Below are positions 29,211 through 38,428 of a stretch of DNA of 64,000 nt, piece after piece (the first letter of the stretch is position 1; each line of letters starts with the position of its first letter). The translations under genes were made by a program, and so were the position numbers. The notes beneath the pieces are model-generated. The model did no database searches and was not told where the DNA came from. It saw nothing but the letters and a program-made list of their open reading frames with translations. Source of the DNA: Candidatus Vicinibacter affinis (GTDB taxonomy: Bacteria; Bacteroidota; Bacteroidia; Chitinophagales; Saprospiraceae); contig JADJNH010000005.1 in the NCBI GenBank assembly GCA_016714365.1, positions 443,501-507,500 of the forward strand, written 5' to 3'.

Positions 29211-29843
29211 ATGAATTATAAAGATTTGCGTAAAGAATATATACTGCATCAATTGGATCCCGATTTAATGGTTGATTCTCCTTTTGACCAATTTAGAAAC
29301 TGGTTTGATGAAGCAATCAGTGCTCATGCCAATGAAGCGAATGCAATGGTGCTTTCGACGGTAAGCAAAGAAGGAAGACCATCCTCCAGATATTTGCTGT
29401 TGAAGGAAATTTCAGAGAGAGGTTTTGTTTTCTTTACCAATTATAAGAGTAGAAAAGCGCTGGAGATGGATTCAAATCCAAATGTATGTTTGGTTTTTTA
29501 CTGGCGAGAATTAGAACGACAAGTAAGGATCGAAGGAAGAGTTGAAAAGATTTCTATTGATGAATCTGAGGAATACTTTAATTCAAGACCCCTGGGTTCT
29601 AGAATTTCAGCAATTGCCTCACCGCAGAGTCAGTCAATATCGAATAGAAAAGTATTGGAAGAAAAAATAAAATTTCTCAATGAACATCCAGAATTAGTAG
29701 TCATGCCCGAGCACTGGGGAGGTTATCTGGTGGTTCCTGAATGCATTGAGTTTTGGCAAGGAAGGGAGTCGCGTATGCACGATCGCATTTGCTACAAGCG
29801 GAATTTTGAGGGACATTGGAATAAGGAAATTCTGGCACCCTGA
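29211..29843 (+). CDS. pdxH: Pyridoxamine 5'-phosphate oxidase
   Basis: 210 residues, full length. FMN-binding split-barrel enzyme that oxidises pyridoxamine or pyridoxine phosphate to pyridoxal phosphate. Visible signatures are AMVLSTVSKEGRPSSRYLLLK, FFTNYKSRKALEMDSNP, LERQVRIEGRVEKIS, FNSRPLGSRI, and the C-terminal family signature IEFWQGRESRMHDRICY, ending in NKEILAP. No other B6 gene is adjacent. Cytoplasmic. Confidence 0.96.
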   Translation: MNYKDLRKEYILHQLDPDLMVDSPFDQFRNWFDEAISAHANEANAMVLSTVSKEGRPSSRYLLLKEISERGFVFFTNYKSRKALEMDSNPNVCLVFYWRELERQVRIEGRVEKISIDESEEYFNSRPLGSRISAIASPQSQSISNRKVLEEKIKFLNEHPELVVMPEHWGGYLVVPECIEFWQGRESRMHDRICYKRNFEGHWNKEILAP

Positions 29844-29989
29844 TATTTTCGGAAAGGATAATTTCATAATTTGAGAATGAAGAAGTTTACGAATTTATTA
29901 TTTACACCTTTAAATCAAATTTGCTCATTCGACTTAAGTTATTTTCTAATCTACTTTGGTTATTGATTTATTTTTCTGAATCGTAATAT

Positions 29990-30409
29990 ATGCTTAAAGA
30001 GAATTTAATAAATGAGTTATCACATCACACCTATGTAAGATTGTTGCCTTCCTCTATACATGGAATCGGTGTCTTCGCAATACGAAACATACCAAAAGGA
30101 TGTCAGAAGATGTTCTCTAAAGTTCCGGGAGAATGGGTGGAATTAAGTAAAAAAGAAGTTGCTGAGTTGCGTCCGGAATCAAAAGATTTAGTTGAAACGT
30201 ATTGTCTTTTTGATCGCGATCGATATTATGTCCCTGCCAATGGATTTAAGGAGATGGATCTATCTTTATTTCTGAATCACGATGACAAACCAAACGTTCG
30301 CTCTGTGAATGGTGGCGCTTTTTTTGAAGCAATTAGAGACATTGAAAAAGGAGAAGAAATCACAATTGATTACGGGGAACTATGTGAATATGATGAGGAA
30401 GCAAATTAA
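29990..30409 (+). CDS. Small SET-domain protein (putative lysine methyltransferase)
   Basis: 139 residues, essentially one SET domain. The N-flank SSIHGIGVFAIRNIPKG corresponds to the SAM-binding start. SLFLNHDDKPNVRSVNG matches the SET motif NH..PN, and EKGEEITIDYGELCEYD matches GEEI..DY. By family knowledge SET proteins methylate lysines of proteins; bacterial free-standing ones have few known targets. There is no pre- or post-SET cysteine cluster. Neighbours (pdxH, a reductase) do not suggest a substrate. Confidence 0.85.
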   Translation: MLKENLINELSHHTYVRLLPSSIHGIGVFAIRNIPKGCQKMFSKVPGEWVELSKKEVAELRPESKDLVETYCLFDRDRYYVPANGFKEMDLSLFLNHDDKPNVRSVNGGAFFEAIRDIEKGEEITIDYGELCEYDEEAN

Positions 30410-30418
30410 ATTGGTCAA

Positions 30419-31504
30419 TTATTCAAATACAATTTCGACTTCTTCAGTCAGAGCCCTTGATTGACAAGTTAAAATATAACCAGCTTCAATTTCATTTGCT
30501 TCCAAAGCCATTGAAACATCCATCTTAACTTTTCCGGATACCAATTTTGCAATACAGGTTGCACAAGCTCCACTGGAACAAGAAAACGGAGGGTTGTAAT
30601 TTTTTCTAAGTAATGCGTCAATGATTTTTTCACCAGGATTCACTTCGATTTCAATAGTTTTTCCATCTAAAGTTGCTTTCAGTTGGGAAAAAACAAAAGA
30701 GGTATTTACTTCACCAGAAAAGTTGATTTCTTTTTCAAGATTGAAAAACTCCCGATGGATATGATTACGATCAATTCCAAGCTGAGTTAGAATCTTTTCT
30801 GTATTCTGAATAAATGATCCCGGACCACAAAGAAAATAATTTGCCGGAATTTTATTAGCAGGATGATTTTCAAGAAATTTTTCTATGTGTTTAAAATCTA
30901 TTCTCCCCTTGAGACCGGTCCATTTTTTGACAGACTTTTTAAAAACGGAAAACAAAGAGTTTCCATCTGGTTTAGACAAAACGTGTTCAACAAACAATTG
31001 TCCGTGATAATTATTTGTCAATCGGTCCAATTGGTCTTTGAAAATAATGTCTTCTTCGTGTCTGTTACCATATAGCAAATGGACTTCAGACTTTGGCTCT
31101 TGCTCAAGGATACTTTGAATCAATGAATATATAGGTGTGATCCCACTCCCTGCAGCAAAAAAGTAAAAAATTCTTCGGGCTGAAAAATCCGTTTTGACAG
31201 TGAACTTACCATGAGGTCCGGCCATCATAACCGTGTCCCCAATATTGTAATCATCACATAATGCAGAAGATACCTTGCCCTTTTTGACTTTTTTAATAGT
31301 AATGGAAAAGCTTTTCTGGCCTGGTTGAGAGGAATAGGAATAGCATCTCAATAAATCACCGTTATTGTGATTAAATTTAACGGTTACATACTGACCAGCC
31401 TCAAAGTTAAGCAACGGATGATCGGATTCGGGCCTGAACTCAAAACTTACTGCATCTTTGGACTCCTGTGTTTTACCTATAATCTCAAGGGGATAAAAAT
31501 TCAT
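30419..31504 (-). CDS. PaaE-like NAD(P)H-flavin-[2Fe-2S] reductase
   Basis: 361 residues. A ferredoxin-NADP reductase module comes first, with FAD-binding RCYSYSS and the NAD-binding region FFAAGSGITPIYSLIQ. A plant-type ferredoxin domain ends the protein, with iron ligands in CSSGACATC and a last Cys in YILTCQSRA. This layout matches PaaE of phenylacetyl-CoA epoxidase and related electron-transfer reductases (Hcr-like). None of the paaABCD genes is nearby, so the electron acceptor is unknown. It is convergent with the SET gene, 9 bases apart. Confidence 0.88.
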   Translation of the reverse strand: MNFYPLEIIGKTQESKDAVSFEFRPESDHPLLNFEAGQYVTVKFNHNNGDLLRCYSYSSQPGQKSFSITIKKVKKGKVSSALCDDYNIGDTVMMAGPHGKFTVKTDFSARRIFYFFAAGSGITPIYSLIQSILEQEPKSEVHLLYGNRHEEDIIFKDQLDRLTNNYHGQLFVEHVLSKPDGNSLFSVFKKSVKKWTGLKGRIDFKHIEKFLENHPANKIPANYFLCGPGSFIQNTEKILTQLGIDRNHIHREFFNLEKEINFSGEVNTSFVFSQLKATLDGKTIEIEVNPGEKIIDALLRKNYNPPFSCSSGACATCIAKLVSGKVKMDVSMALEANEIEAGYILTCQSRALTEEVEIVFE

Positions 31505-31553
31505 TTTTTAGTAGCTTTACACTATAAAGAACGCAAATACTATTGTTTGGTTT

Positions 31554-32282
31554 ATGGAAGGAGTGCCATTAAAAAGATTGTCAATTATAATACCAGTTTA
31601 CAATGAAGAGAAGACAATTCATCTTATACTTGATAAGGTATTAGCGGTAAGCCTCATTGGCCAAATGGAAAAGGAAATTGTGCTGGTGAATGATTATTCC
31701 AATGATAATTCAGAAACCGTTTTATTAAATTACATAAATCACCATCCGGAACAAAAGTTCATTTATCATAAACATGAAAAAAATCAGGGAAAGGGAGCAG
31801 CGTTGCACAATGGTATCAAGCTTTCAACGGGTGATTATCTGGTTATTCAAGATGCAGATTTAGAGTATGACCCTAATGAATACAATGATTTGCTTAGACC
31901 GGTTCTAGATGATTTTGCTGATGTAGTTTACGGATCAAGATTTATGGGGGGGCGACCACATCGTATCTTATTTTTCTGGCATTCAATTGGCAATAAAATT
32001 CTGACTTTTATTTCTAATATGTTTACCAATCTTAATTTGACAGATATGGAAACTTGTTATAAATTATTTCGGACGGACATTATTAAATCCCTGGATTTAA
32101 AGGAAAAGAGGTTTGGATTTGAACCGGAAGTAACCGCTAAGATAGCGCGGGTGGAAAATATTAGAATTTATGAAATTGGTATTTCCTATTATGGAAGAAC
32201 CTATTCGGAAGGTAAAAAAATCAATTGGAAGGATGGTTTCAGAGCTATTTATTGTATTCTGAAGTATAATCTTTTCAGATAG
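31554..32282 (+). CDS. Family 2 glycosyltransferase, polyprenyl-phosphate type
   Basis: 242 residues with a GT-A fold: SIIIPVYNEEKTIHLILD at the start, a KNQGKGAALHNGI segment typical of the dolichyl-phosphate-mannose-synthase-like group, the metal-binding QDADLEYDPNEY, and a FGFEPEVTAKIAR segment. There is no C-terminal membrane domain, so it is likely a peripheral enzyme that loads a sugar onto a polyprenyl phosphate. Donor and product are unknown. Its stop directly abuts the stop of the convergent DUF6089 gene. Confidence 0.88.
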   Translation: MEGVPLKRLSIIIPVYNEEKTIHLILDKVLAVSLIGQMEKEIVLVNDYSNDNSETVLLNYINHHPEQKFIYHKHEKNQGKGAALHNGIKLSTGDYLVIQDADLEYDPNEYNDLLRPVLDDFADVVYGSRFMGGRPHRILFFWHSIGNKILTFISNMFTNLNLTDMETCYKLFRTDIIKSLDLKEKRFGFEPEVTAKIARVENIRIYEIGISYYGRTYSEGKKINWKDGFRAIYCILKYNLFR

Positions 32283-33107
32283 TTATTCAGGATAGGCTAA
32301 AGGCGGGCAACTCAATCGTCCAAAATAATAAAGCAAACCAATACCCAACGTTGCAAACATATCCTTGTCTTTGCTGTCACCTCGCTGAAATCCTTTTTGG
32401 CCAATTTTCTGCTGGTCCGAGCCGGTAATAGAGGGATCTGAGAGAAAAGCAGCAGCAGCTCCTTTTGCATTGAGCAAGGAATTAATATCAGGGTATACCG
32501 TACTGACATCATCCAGGTAATCCGTAACTGCAAATCGTGCATCAAGATCTACATTGACACTCCAACGGTAATTCAAATCAAACTTAACCCCAAAACCCAG
32601 CAACCAAGCCAAGCTAATAGTTCCATATTCCTGACCTGCCAATTGACCCTCTGTTCCAATACTTCTCAGCTGGTAGACTTCACCATTATATTTTCTTTTT
32701 GGATCGTGATAAAATATACTCATACCCATCACCATGTGTGGGGTAACAGTATAATCTTGTTTACCATGGATGTATGGAAAAAAATTAAAAGAAACGGAAG
32801 GGGCCAGCTCGATGATATCAGAATAAAAACCCAGATTTCTACGAACATCAAATGAATTGGAAGATTTTGCATCATTACCTCGAATTCTGCTGTAATTCAA
32901 CATGATCTGAGGACTGACCCTGTTGTTTAAATTAAACCTGAAGATGCCACCTGCAGCTAACCCTGGTTCGTTAAGCCGATATAAATTGTTGAGATCTCCA
33001 AAATAGTGGGCCGCTCCGACCCAAGCCCCAATCTCAGCACCTCTTTGGGCATTAAGAAAGTTAGAGATAATAAGAAAAGTAAAAATTGCTTTAAAAGTAG
33101 AATTCAT
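32283..33107 (-). CDS. DUF6089 family outer-membrane beta-barrel protein
   Basis: 274 residues with a signal peptide (about 1-20, ending LNAQ). The start of the mature protein, RGAEIGAWVGAAHYFGDLN, is typical of DUF6089. The rest alternates short amphipathic strands (ISPQIMLNYSRIRG, TPHMVMGMSIFYHDP, VNVDLDARFAVTDYLDDVS) and ends with GIGLLYYFGRLSCPP, consistent with a small outer-membrane barrel. Function unknown. Confidence 0.85.
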   Translation of the reverse strand: MNSTFKAIFTFLIISNFLNAQRGAEIGAWVGAAHYFGDLNNLYRLNEPGLAAGGIFRFNLNNRVSPQIMLNYSRIRGNDAKSSNSFDVRRNLGFYSDIIELAPSVSFNFFPYIHGKQDYTVTPHMVMGMSIFYHDPKRKYNGEVYQLRSIGTEGQLAGQEYGTISLAWLLGFGVKFDLNYRWSVNVDLDARFAVTDYLDDVSTVYPDINSLLNAKGAAAAFLSDPSITGSDQQKIGQKGFQRGDSKDKDMFATLGIGLLYYFGRLSCPPLAYPE

Positions 33108-33340
33108 GAAATCGTTTGTGGAGATATATTTTAACGCAAAAAGGAATCAAAAATTGTAAAAGCTGCAAAAGTATCAAAAATGCGGATTATTTATTCCACT
33201 TCAAAAATCCTTCTCAAGTCCGGGAGCCCAATTTAAATAATTTGAATTTTCTGTAATCGTTTCAAACATTTCACTTCATTAAAATTGAATTTGACAGACG
33301 TTGATTGACTAAATCAAATTAACAAAATGGATGATTGATT

Positions 33341-34363
33341 TTAAAAATGCTGCCAACCTTGCGCTTTAAGTGTATGAATATTTCCGCCAGTAGTTTTAAT
33401 CTTTATGCCCTCTTCAATGGGTTTGATTTCTCCAATGTAATAGAACCCAGGCAGATACCGAATTTTTTCAAAGTCAGCTGGATCTACGGTCATCAATAAT
33501 TCATAATCTTCTCCACCGTTCAATGCACAGGTTACCGGATCCAAATTGAATTCAAGAGCCATCAACTGGGCTTCTTCATGAATGGGTATATTTGCTTCTT
33601 CCAATAATGCACCCACTTTAGATTGATTACAAATATGAAATAAATCAGAAGATAAACCATCGGAAATATCAATCATGGCGGTAGGAATTACACCAGCTTT
33701 TTCCATGAGAAGCACAATATCTTTTCTCGCTTCAGGTTTTAGAAATCGTTCAACAATTAATTTATGGTCTTCCAGTTTTGGTTTTATGTTTGGATCTGAA
33801 AGGAAAAGCTGTCTTTCTCTTTCCAATAATTGAAGACCGAGATAAGCTCCACCTAAATTTCCTGTAGTAAAAATATAATCCCCGGATTTGGCTCCGGACC
33901 TATAAACTACCTTTTCTTTAGCTTGGCGACCAAAAACAGAAATAGATATAATGAGACCTTTTTGAGAACTACTCGTATCGCCGCCAATTAAATCAATTTT
34001 GTATAGATCACAAGCCAATTTAATTCCACTGTATAATTCCTCCAAAGCCTCTACTGAAAAACGGTTGGACATGGCAACAGAAACAGTAATCTGTTGTGGG
34101 ATGCCATTCATCGCACAGATATCCGAAAGATTAACTATCACAGATTTATATCCCAAATGTTTTAATGGGAAATACATCAAATCAAAATGGATTCCTTCAA
34201 TGAGTAAATCTGTACTCAACAGACCATTTTCTGCCCCAAGGTCAAGTACTGCAGCATCGTCGCCCACACCCTTTAAAGTGGTGTCATGAAAGATACTAAA
34301 CTGATCGGTAAGATGTTCTATCAATTTGAATTCTCCAAATGTGTTGATTTCTGTTCTGGACAT
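33341..34363 (-). CDS. thiL: Thiamine-monophosphate kinase
   Basis: 340 residues. It phosphorylates thiamine monophosphate to the diphosphate cofactor with ATP. Family marks are GVGDDAAVLDLG near residue 35 (metal and nucleotide binding), VNLSDICAMNGIPQ, DLIGGDTSSSQKG, MIDISDGLSSDLFHI and ALNGGEDYELLMTV. It is the last gene of a minus-strand operon, 11 bases downstream of the pseudouridine synthase. Confidence 0.96.
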   Translation of the reverse strand: MSRTEINTFGEFKLIEHLTDQFSIFHDTTLKGVGDDAAVLDLGAENGLLSTDLLIEGIHFDLMYFPLKHLGYKSVIVNLSDICAMNGIPQQITVSVAMSNRFSVEALEELYSGIKLACDLYKIDLIGGDTSSSQKGLIISISVFGRQAKEKVVYRSGAKSGDYIFTTGNLGGAYLGLQLLERERQLFLSDPNIKPKLEDHKLIVERFLKPEARKDIVLLMEKAGVIPTAMIDISDGLSSDLFHICNQSKVGALLEEANIPIHEEAQLMALEFNLDPVTCALNGGEDYELLMTVDPADFEKIRYLPGFYYIGEIKPIEEGIKIKTTGGNIHTLKAQGWQHF

Positions 34364-34374
34364 TGCTTTATGAA

Positions 34375-35037
34375 TTAAAATTTAATATTTGGCCAGATAT
34401 CGTGATCAGGTAATGGCGCTTCAAAACTGAGTTCTTTGTTTAAAGTAGGGTGATGAAAGCTTAGTTTCCATGAATGAAGACCTATGCTGCGGTCCTTATT
34501 ATTTCTACGGGCTCCATATTTCACATCACCTTTGATAAAAAGTCCATGATGAGCCAATTGGCATCTGATTTGATGAAATCTTCCTGTTTCCGTTGTGATT
34601 TCAATTAATAGATATTTGTCCAGCTCAAGGAGGCATTTATAGTTCAAAACAGCCAATTTGGCACCAGGAATGTCTGCACTTTCAACAATCCTGGCTTTAT
34701 TGTTTTGGGTATCATGAATCATATAATTTTTAAAATGTCCTGCATTTGAAATGTCCTTTTTTTGGATCAGAGCAAGATAAGTTTTATGAAAAAGCCCATT
34801 TTCCATTTGCGCATTAATAGAAGTCTGGTCCTGTGGAGTTTTGGCTAAAAGCACCAGTCCAGAAACAGGTCTGTCAATGCGGTTACACAAAAAGAGATCT
34901 CTGTTGGAATAGGCCTGCAACATTCGCAAGAAACTTGCATCACCAGTCTTGTCTTCCTGCACAGGTATTCCTGCAGGTTTTAATGCTAAAATAAAGTGAT
35001 GGTCTTTGTATAGAATATAGGTGGATATCTGATTCAA
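34375..35037 (-). CDS. RluA-family pseudouridine synthase
   Basis: 220 residues. The catalytic motif is CNRIDRPVSGLVLLAKT (about residues 52-68), where the usual HRLDxxTSG is replaced by NRIDRPVSG; the catalytic Asp is kept. The other conserved segments are KPAGIPVQEDK, FHKTYLALI and TETGRFHQIRCQLAHHG. There is no S4 domain, as in the short RluA/TruC-like members. The start is a TTG at 35037: no in-frame ATG exists near it, and a later Met would remove the conserved KPAG segment. It starts 7 bases after the upstream microprotein stop, suggesting coupled translation. Confidence 0.9.
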   Translation of the reverse strand: MNQISTYILYKDHHFILALKPAGIPVQEDKTGDASFLRMLQAYSNRDLFLCNRIDRPVSGLVLLAKTPQDQTSINAQMENGLFHKTYLALIQKKDISNAGHFKNYMIHDTQNNKARIVESADIPGAKLAVLNYKCLLELDKYLLIEITTETGRFHQIRCQLAHHGLFIKGDVKYGARRNNKDRSIGLHSWKLSFHHPTLNKELSFEAPLPDHDIWPNIKF

Positions 35038-35044
35038 AATGATC

Positions 35045-35185
35045 CTATTTTATTTCTTCATATTCAGCAAAATCTGAAGCATTTCCAGGAGTAGTGCTTT
35101 TGTTCCTAATGGTTGGTTTTTTCTTTTGAAAAAAAAGAATATAAACAGCATAAGCTGCAAGCCCGTAAATAATTAATTTAAACAT
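35045..35185 (-). CDS. 46-residue single-pass membrane microprotein
   Basis: ATG at 35185, stop TAG at 35045-35047. It reads MFKLIIYGLAAYAVYILFFQ (one membrane helix), then a basic stretch (KKKPTIRNKS) and an acidic end (DFAEYEEIK). The positive-inside rule puts the tail in the cytoplasm. It lies 7 bases before the pseudouridine synthase start and on the same strand as thiL, so it is probably the first gene of that operon. I do not recognise the family; a distant relation to DUF4834-type small membrane proteins is possible. It is too short for usual gene callers. Confidence 0.6.
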   Translation of the reverse strand: MFKLIIYGLAAYAVYILFFQKKKPTIRNKSTTPGNASDFAEYEEIK

Positions 35186-35276
35186 AATTGAACTTCAATG
35201 TTGGGCAAAGTTAAGCATTCAGGCAATTCAAAGGCCAGAACAACGTTTTATTGACATTCCTATCGAATTTTAGTTA

Positions 35277-35308
35277 TTTGGTGGGATGTTTTCTTTTTTA
35301 TACTTTTA
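35277..35308 (+). promoter_or_regulatory. Likely promoter of the DUF2723 operon
   Basis: TTTG (35277-35280), 20 bases, TACTTTTA (35301-35308), one mismatch from TAnnTTTG. It lies about 55 bases before the ATG at 35363. Confidence 0.5.
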
Positions 35309-35362
35309 CATGTTTTTAACATAAATATATTTATTTAAAATTTATAAGCTATTGATAATCTG

Positions 35363-38300
35363 ATGAATTCAAAGATTAATAAGGTCAATCTTACCGGATG
35401 GTTGGTATTTTTAATAACCCTCACAGTATATTTCTTTTCTGTAGAACGCACAGGTAGCCTTTGGGACTGCGGAGAGTTTGTTCTTGGAGCCTATAAATTG
35501 CAAGTTGTTCACCCACCCGGCGCACCCCTTTTTCTAATAATAGGCAGGATGTTTACCTGGGTAGCGGATGTATTATCGGATGATCCATCAAAAATTGCAT
35601 TTGCAGTCAACCTGATGTCTGGAATTTGTTCTGCTTTGGCTGCAACATTTATATGTTGGGTTACCATCATATTTGGTAAAATTTCTTTATACGGAAGAGG
35701 TAGAGATGAGGAAGCTTCTCAAGATCTTGGAGTAATGGGTGCGGGTCTTGTAGCAGGACTTGCAACCGCTTTTGCCACATCGGTTTGGTTTTCAGCTGTA
35801 GAAGGTGAAGTTTATTCAATGTCTACGATGTTTACTACGATGACTCTTTGGGCTGCTGTAAAATGGTATTACCTTTCAAATGAGCCTAAAAATGATCGTT
35901 GGTTGATCTTTTCTCTATACAGTGCAGGACTTTCAATTGGAGTACACTTGCTTAGTTTATTGGCTTTTCCGACCATTGCGATTTTGTATTATTACAAGAA
36001 ATGGGAAAAGAAAAGTTTCCTTGGCTTCTGTGTAGCCGGATCAGTGGGAGTTATAAGTATTATACTATTTCAAGCTCTAATTGTTTCAGGGATTCCTCAG
36101 CTATGGAGTATGTTTGAAATGTTGTGTGTAAATTCATTTGGTCTACCATTTCACTCTGGTTTAATTCCAACAGTTGCCTTGCTTGCCTATATTTTTTATT
36201 ATGGATTGAAGAAGAGCAAAGAGAAAGGAAATGATTTGGTTTATAAATTATTTTTAACAGGTTTATTAATTACTATTTCTTATACCCCTGTTGGAGTGGT
36301 CTTGTTGCGCGCGATGGCTAATCCGCCGATCAATATGAATGCACCTAATGATGTAGTTAGGTTATTACCCTATATCAACAGAGAACAATATGGTGACAGA
36401 TCTTTATTGAAAGGACCGCACTTTGATGCAAAACCAATTGATACAAAATCTACAGACCGATACGGACGCGTTGGAAGCAAATATGTAGTAGTGGATAGAA
36501 AATTTGATTATGTATATTCCAAGAGGGATCAAATTTTCTTACCTCGGATTGGTCATAATGATCAGGGAAGAGTGCAATTGCACAGGATGTGGATGGATTA
36601 CCTGGTTGACAATAAAACTGGTACACCAACCATGCTTTATAATTTAAAATTCTTATGGGCTTATCAGTTTGGGTGGATGTATTGGAGATATTTTTATTGG
36701 AATTTTGTAGGAAAGGAAAACGGAGAGCAGGGATTTTTTCCGTGGGATAAGAAGGATGGACATTGGCTATCCGGAATTTCTGCAATAGACAGCCAACGAT
36801 TATACAATCAATCACAGCTACCAAGGGTAATTCGCGAAGATCAGTCCCGTAACACTTATTTTTTCTTGCCCCTAATTTTTGGTCTCCTGGGTGTGGTATT
36901 TCATGCTCGTAGAGATCGTAATGATTTTTTAGCCCTGTTGGTATTGTGGTTGATAACAGGATTGGGGTTGTGTTTTTTTAATAATTCTCCGCCGAACGAG
37001 CCTAGGGAAAGAGATTACGTGTTGGTTGGTTCGATATTTACATTCTGTATCTGGATCGGATTAGGGGTGTTGTTTCTTGTTGATTTATTCAGGCGGCAAA
37101 TAAAAATGTCTAATACTTTATCCGGTGTAATTGCAACCTGTGTTGTGCTATCTGCACCGGTTATAATGGGTATGCAGAATTTTGATGATCATTCAAGAAA
37201 CGGAATTACCGCAGCCAGAGATTATGCAATTAATATTCTTGAATCTTGTCAGCCAAATTCCATCATTTTTACCTATGGCGACAACGATACTTATCCGGTT
37301 TGGTATGCGCAGGAAGTTGAAGGCATCAGAAGAGATGTACGAGTTATTAATTTAAGTTTGATTGCGGTAGATTGGTATATAGAATCTCAAAGAAGAAAAG
37401 TAAATGACTCTCCTCCAATAAAAATGTCCATTCCTTCAGAAAAGTATCGAGGATTTTTAAGAAATCAGATTTTCTATTTTAATCCTGCAGGAGAGGGAGC
37501 TCCAGATGTAGAAATGTCATCCGGCCAGTTTTTAAAATTCATCGGAGAAGATCATCCAATTTCAGCAGGCTCAGGACGTGAATTTGAAACTTTTATGCCA
37601 ACCAAAAAAGTTGCCATTGAATATGATCCTGCCAAAGCATTATCCAGTGGGATGATTCAACCTGGAGATACAAGTATTGTGAATCGCATTCCACTTTCAT
37701 TGAATGCAAATTACATTACCAAGGATGACCTTGCTGTATTGGACATCATTCATTCAAACATCAATGACAGGCCCATCTATTTCTCTGTGACTTGTCAAAT
37801 TGAAAAATTAATGGGTTTGGAAGACTACACCAGTATGGAAGGTCTTGCACTTAGGATAGTTCCTGTTAGAACACCCAGTGACCGTAGCATGTTTATTTAT
37901 GGTTCCGGTAAAATGGATGTAGATAAGACATATGGCGCACTCATGAATAAATTTAAATGGGGTAATTTTGATAAGCAAAAATTATTTGTAGATCATTCCT
38001 ACGCACCAAGTGTACAGGGATTGCGAATGATGATGATGCGTCTTGCCTCTTTATATGAAGCAAGAGGAGATAAGGAAAAAGCAGCCGCTGTTGCTTTGAG
38101 ATATTTTGAAAGTTTTCCAAATATGAATTTTCAGTATGATTTAAGAGTCATGCCTTTTATTCAAAGTTTGGTAAGCGCCGGAAAATTGGATGATGCAAAG
38201 AAACACTTAAGAATTTTGGCTACAGAGACAGCTGACATGATGAATTTTTACAATTCACTTTCTGCGGAAGAACTAAAATCGAGCTTCCAGCAGGAGAAAG

Positions 38301-38422
38301 CTTATGCAAATTCTTCGGTCAGAGAAATAATTTTGCGAAGCAGTGAATTCCAAGATCCGGAATTTGAAAAAGAAATGAAAGAATTGCTTTCCAAATATGA
38401 CTTAGCACCGGTTAATAATTGA
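35363..38422 (+). CDS. DUF2723 membrane protein (glycosyltransferase family 117-like)
   Basis: 1,019 residues. The N-terminal part is a polytopic membrane domain with the family's opening pattern, WLVFLITLTVYFFSVE followed by GSLWDCGEFVLGAYKL and VHPPGAP, the GT-C-like acidic motif. About 11 hydrophobic segments run to about residue 600. A large soluble C-terminal part holds TYGDNDTYPVWYAQEVEG and later TPR-like helices. The relatives are TMEM260 (an O-mannosyltransferase) and Bacteroidota proteins near protein O-glycosylation genes. The role as a protein glycosyltransferase is inference. rpiB follows after 6 bases, suggesting an operon. Confidence 0.88.
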   Translation: MNSKINKVNLTGWLVFLITLTVYFFSVERTGSLWDCGEFVLGAYKLQVVHPPGAPLFLIIGRMFTWVADVLSDDPSKIAFAVNLMSGICSALAATFICWVTIIFGKISLYGRGRDEEASQDLGVMGAGLVAGLATAFATSVWFSAVEGEVYSMSTMFTTMTLWAAVKWYYLSNEPKNDRWLIFSLYSAGLSIGVHLLSLLAFPTIAILYYYKKWEKKSFLGFCVAGSVGVISIILFQALIVSGIPQLWSMFEMLCVNSFGLPFHSGLIPTVALLAYIFYYGLKKSKEKGNDLVYKLFLTGLLITISYTPVGVVLLRAMANPPINMNAPNDVVRLLPYINREQYGDRSLLKGPHFDAKPIDTKSTDRYGRVGSKYVVVDRKFDYVYSKRDQIFLPRIGHNDQGRVQLHRMWMDYLVDNKTGTPTMLYNLKFLWAYQFGWMYWRYFYWNFVGKENGEQGFFPWDKKDGHWLSGISAIDSQRLYNQSQLPRVIREDQSRNTYFFLPLIFGLLGVVFHARRDRNDFLALLVLWLITGLGLCFFNNSPPNEPRERDYVLVGSIFTFCIWIGLGVLFLVDLFRRQIKMSNTLSGVIATCVVLSAPVIMGMQNFDDHSRNGITAARDYAINILESCQPNSIIFTYGDNDTYPVWYAQEVEGIRRDVRVINLSLIAVDWYIESQRRKVNDSPPIKMSIPSEKYRGFLRNQIFYFNPAGEGAPDVEMSSGQFLKFIGEDHPISAGSGREFETFMPTKKVAIEYDPAKALSSGMIQPGDTSIVNRIPLSLNANYITKDDLAVLDIIHSNINDRPIYFSVTCQIEKLMGLEDYTSMEGLALRIVPVRTPSDRSMFIYGSGKMDVDKTYGALMNKFKWGNFDKQKLFVDHSYAPSVQGLRMMMMRLASLYEARGDKEKAAAVALRYFESFPNMNFQYDLRVMPFIQSLVSAGKLDDAKKHLRILATETADMMNFYNSLSAEELKSSFQQEKAYANSSVREIILRSSEFQDPEFEKEMKELLSKYDLAPVNN

Positions 38423-38428
38423 TGTAAA

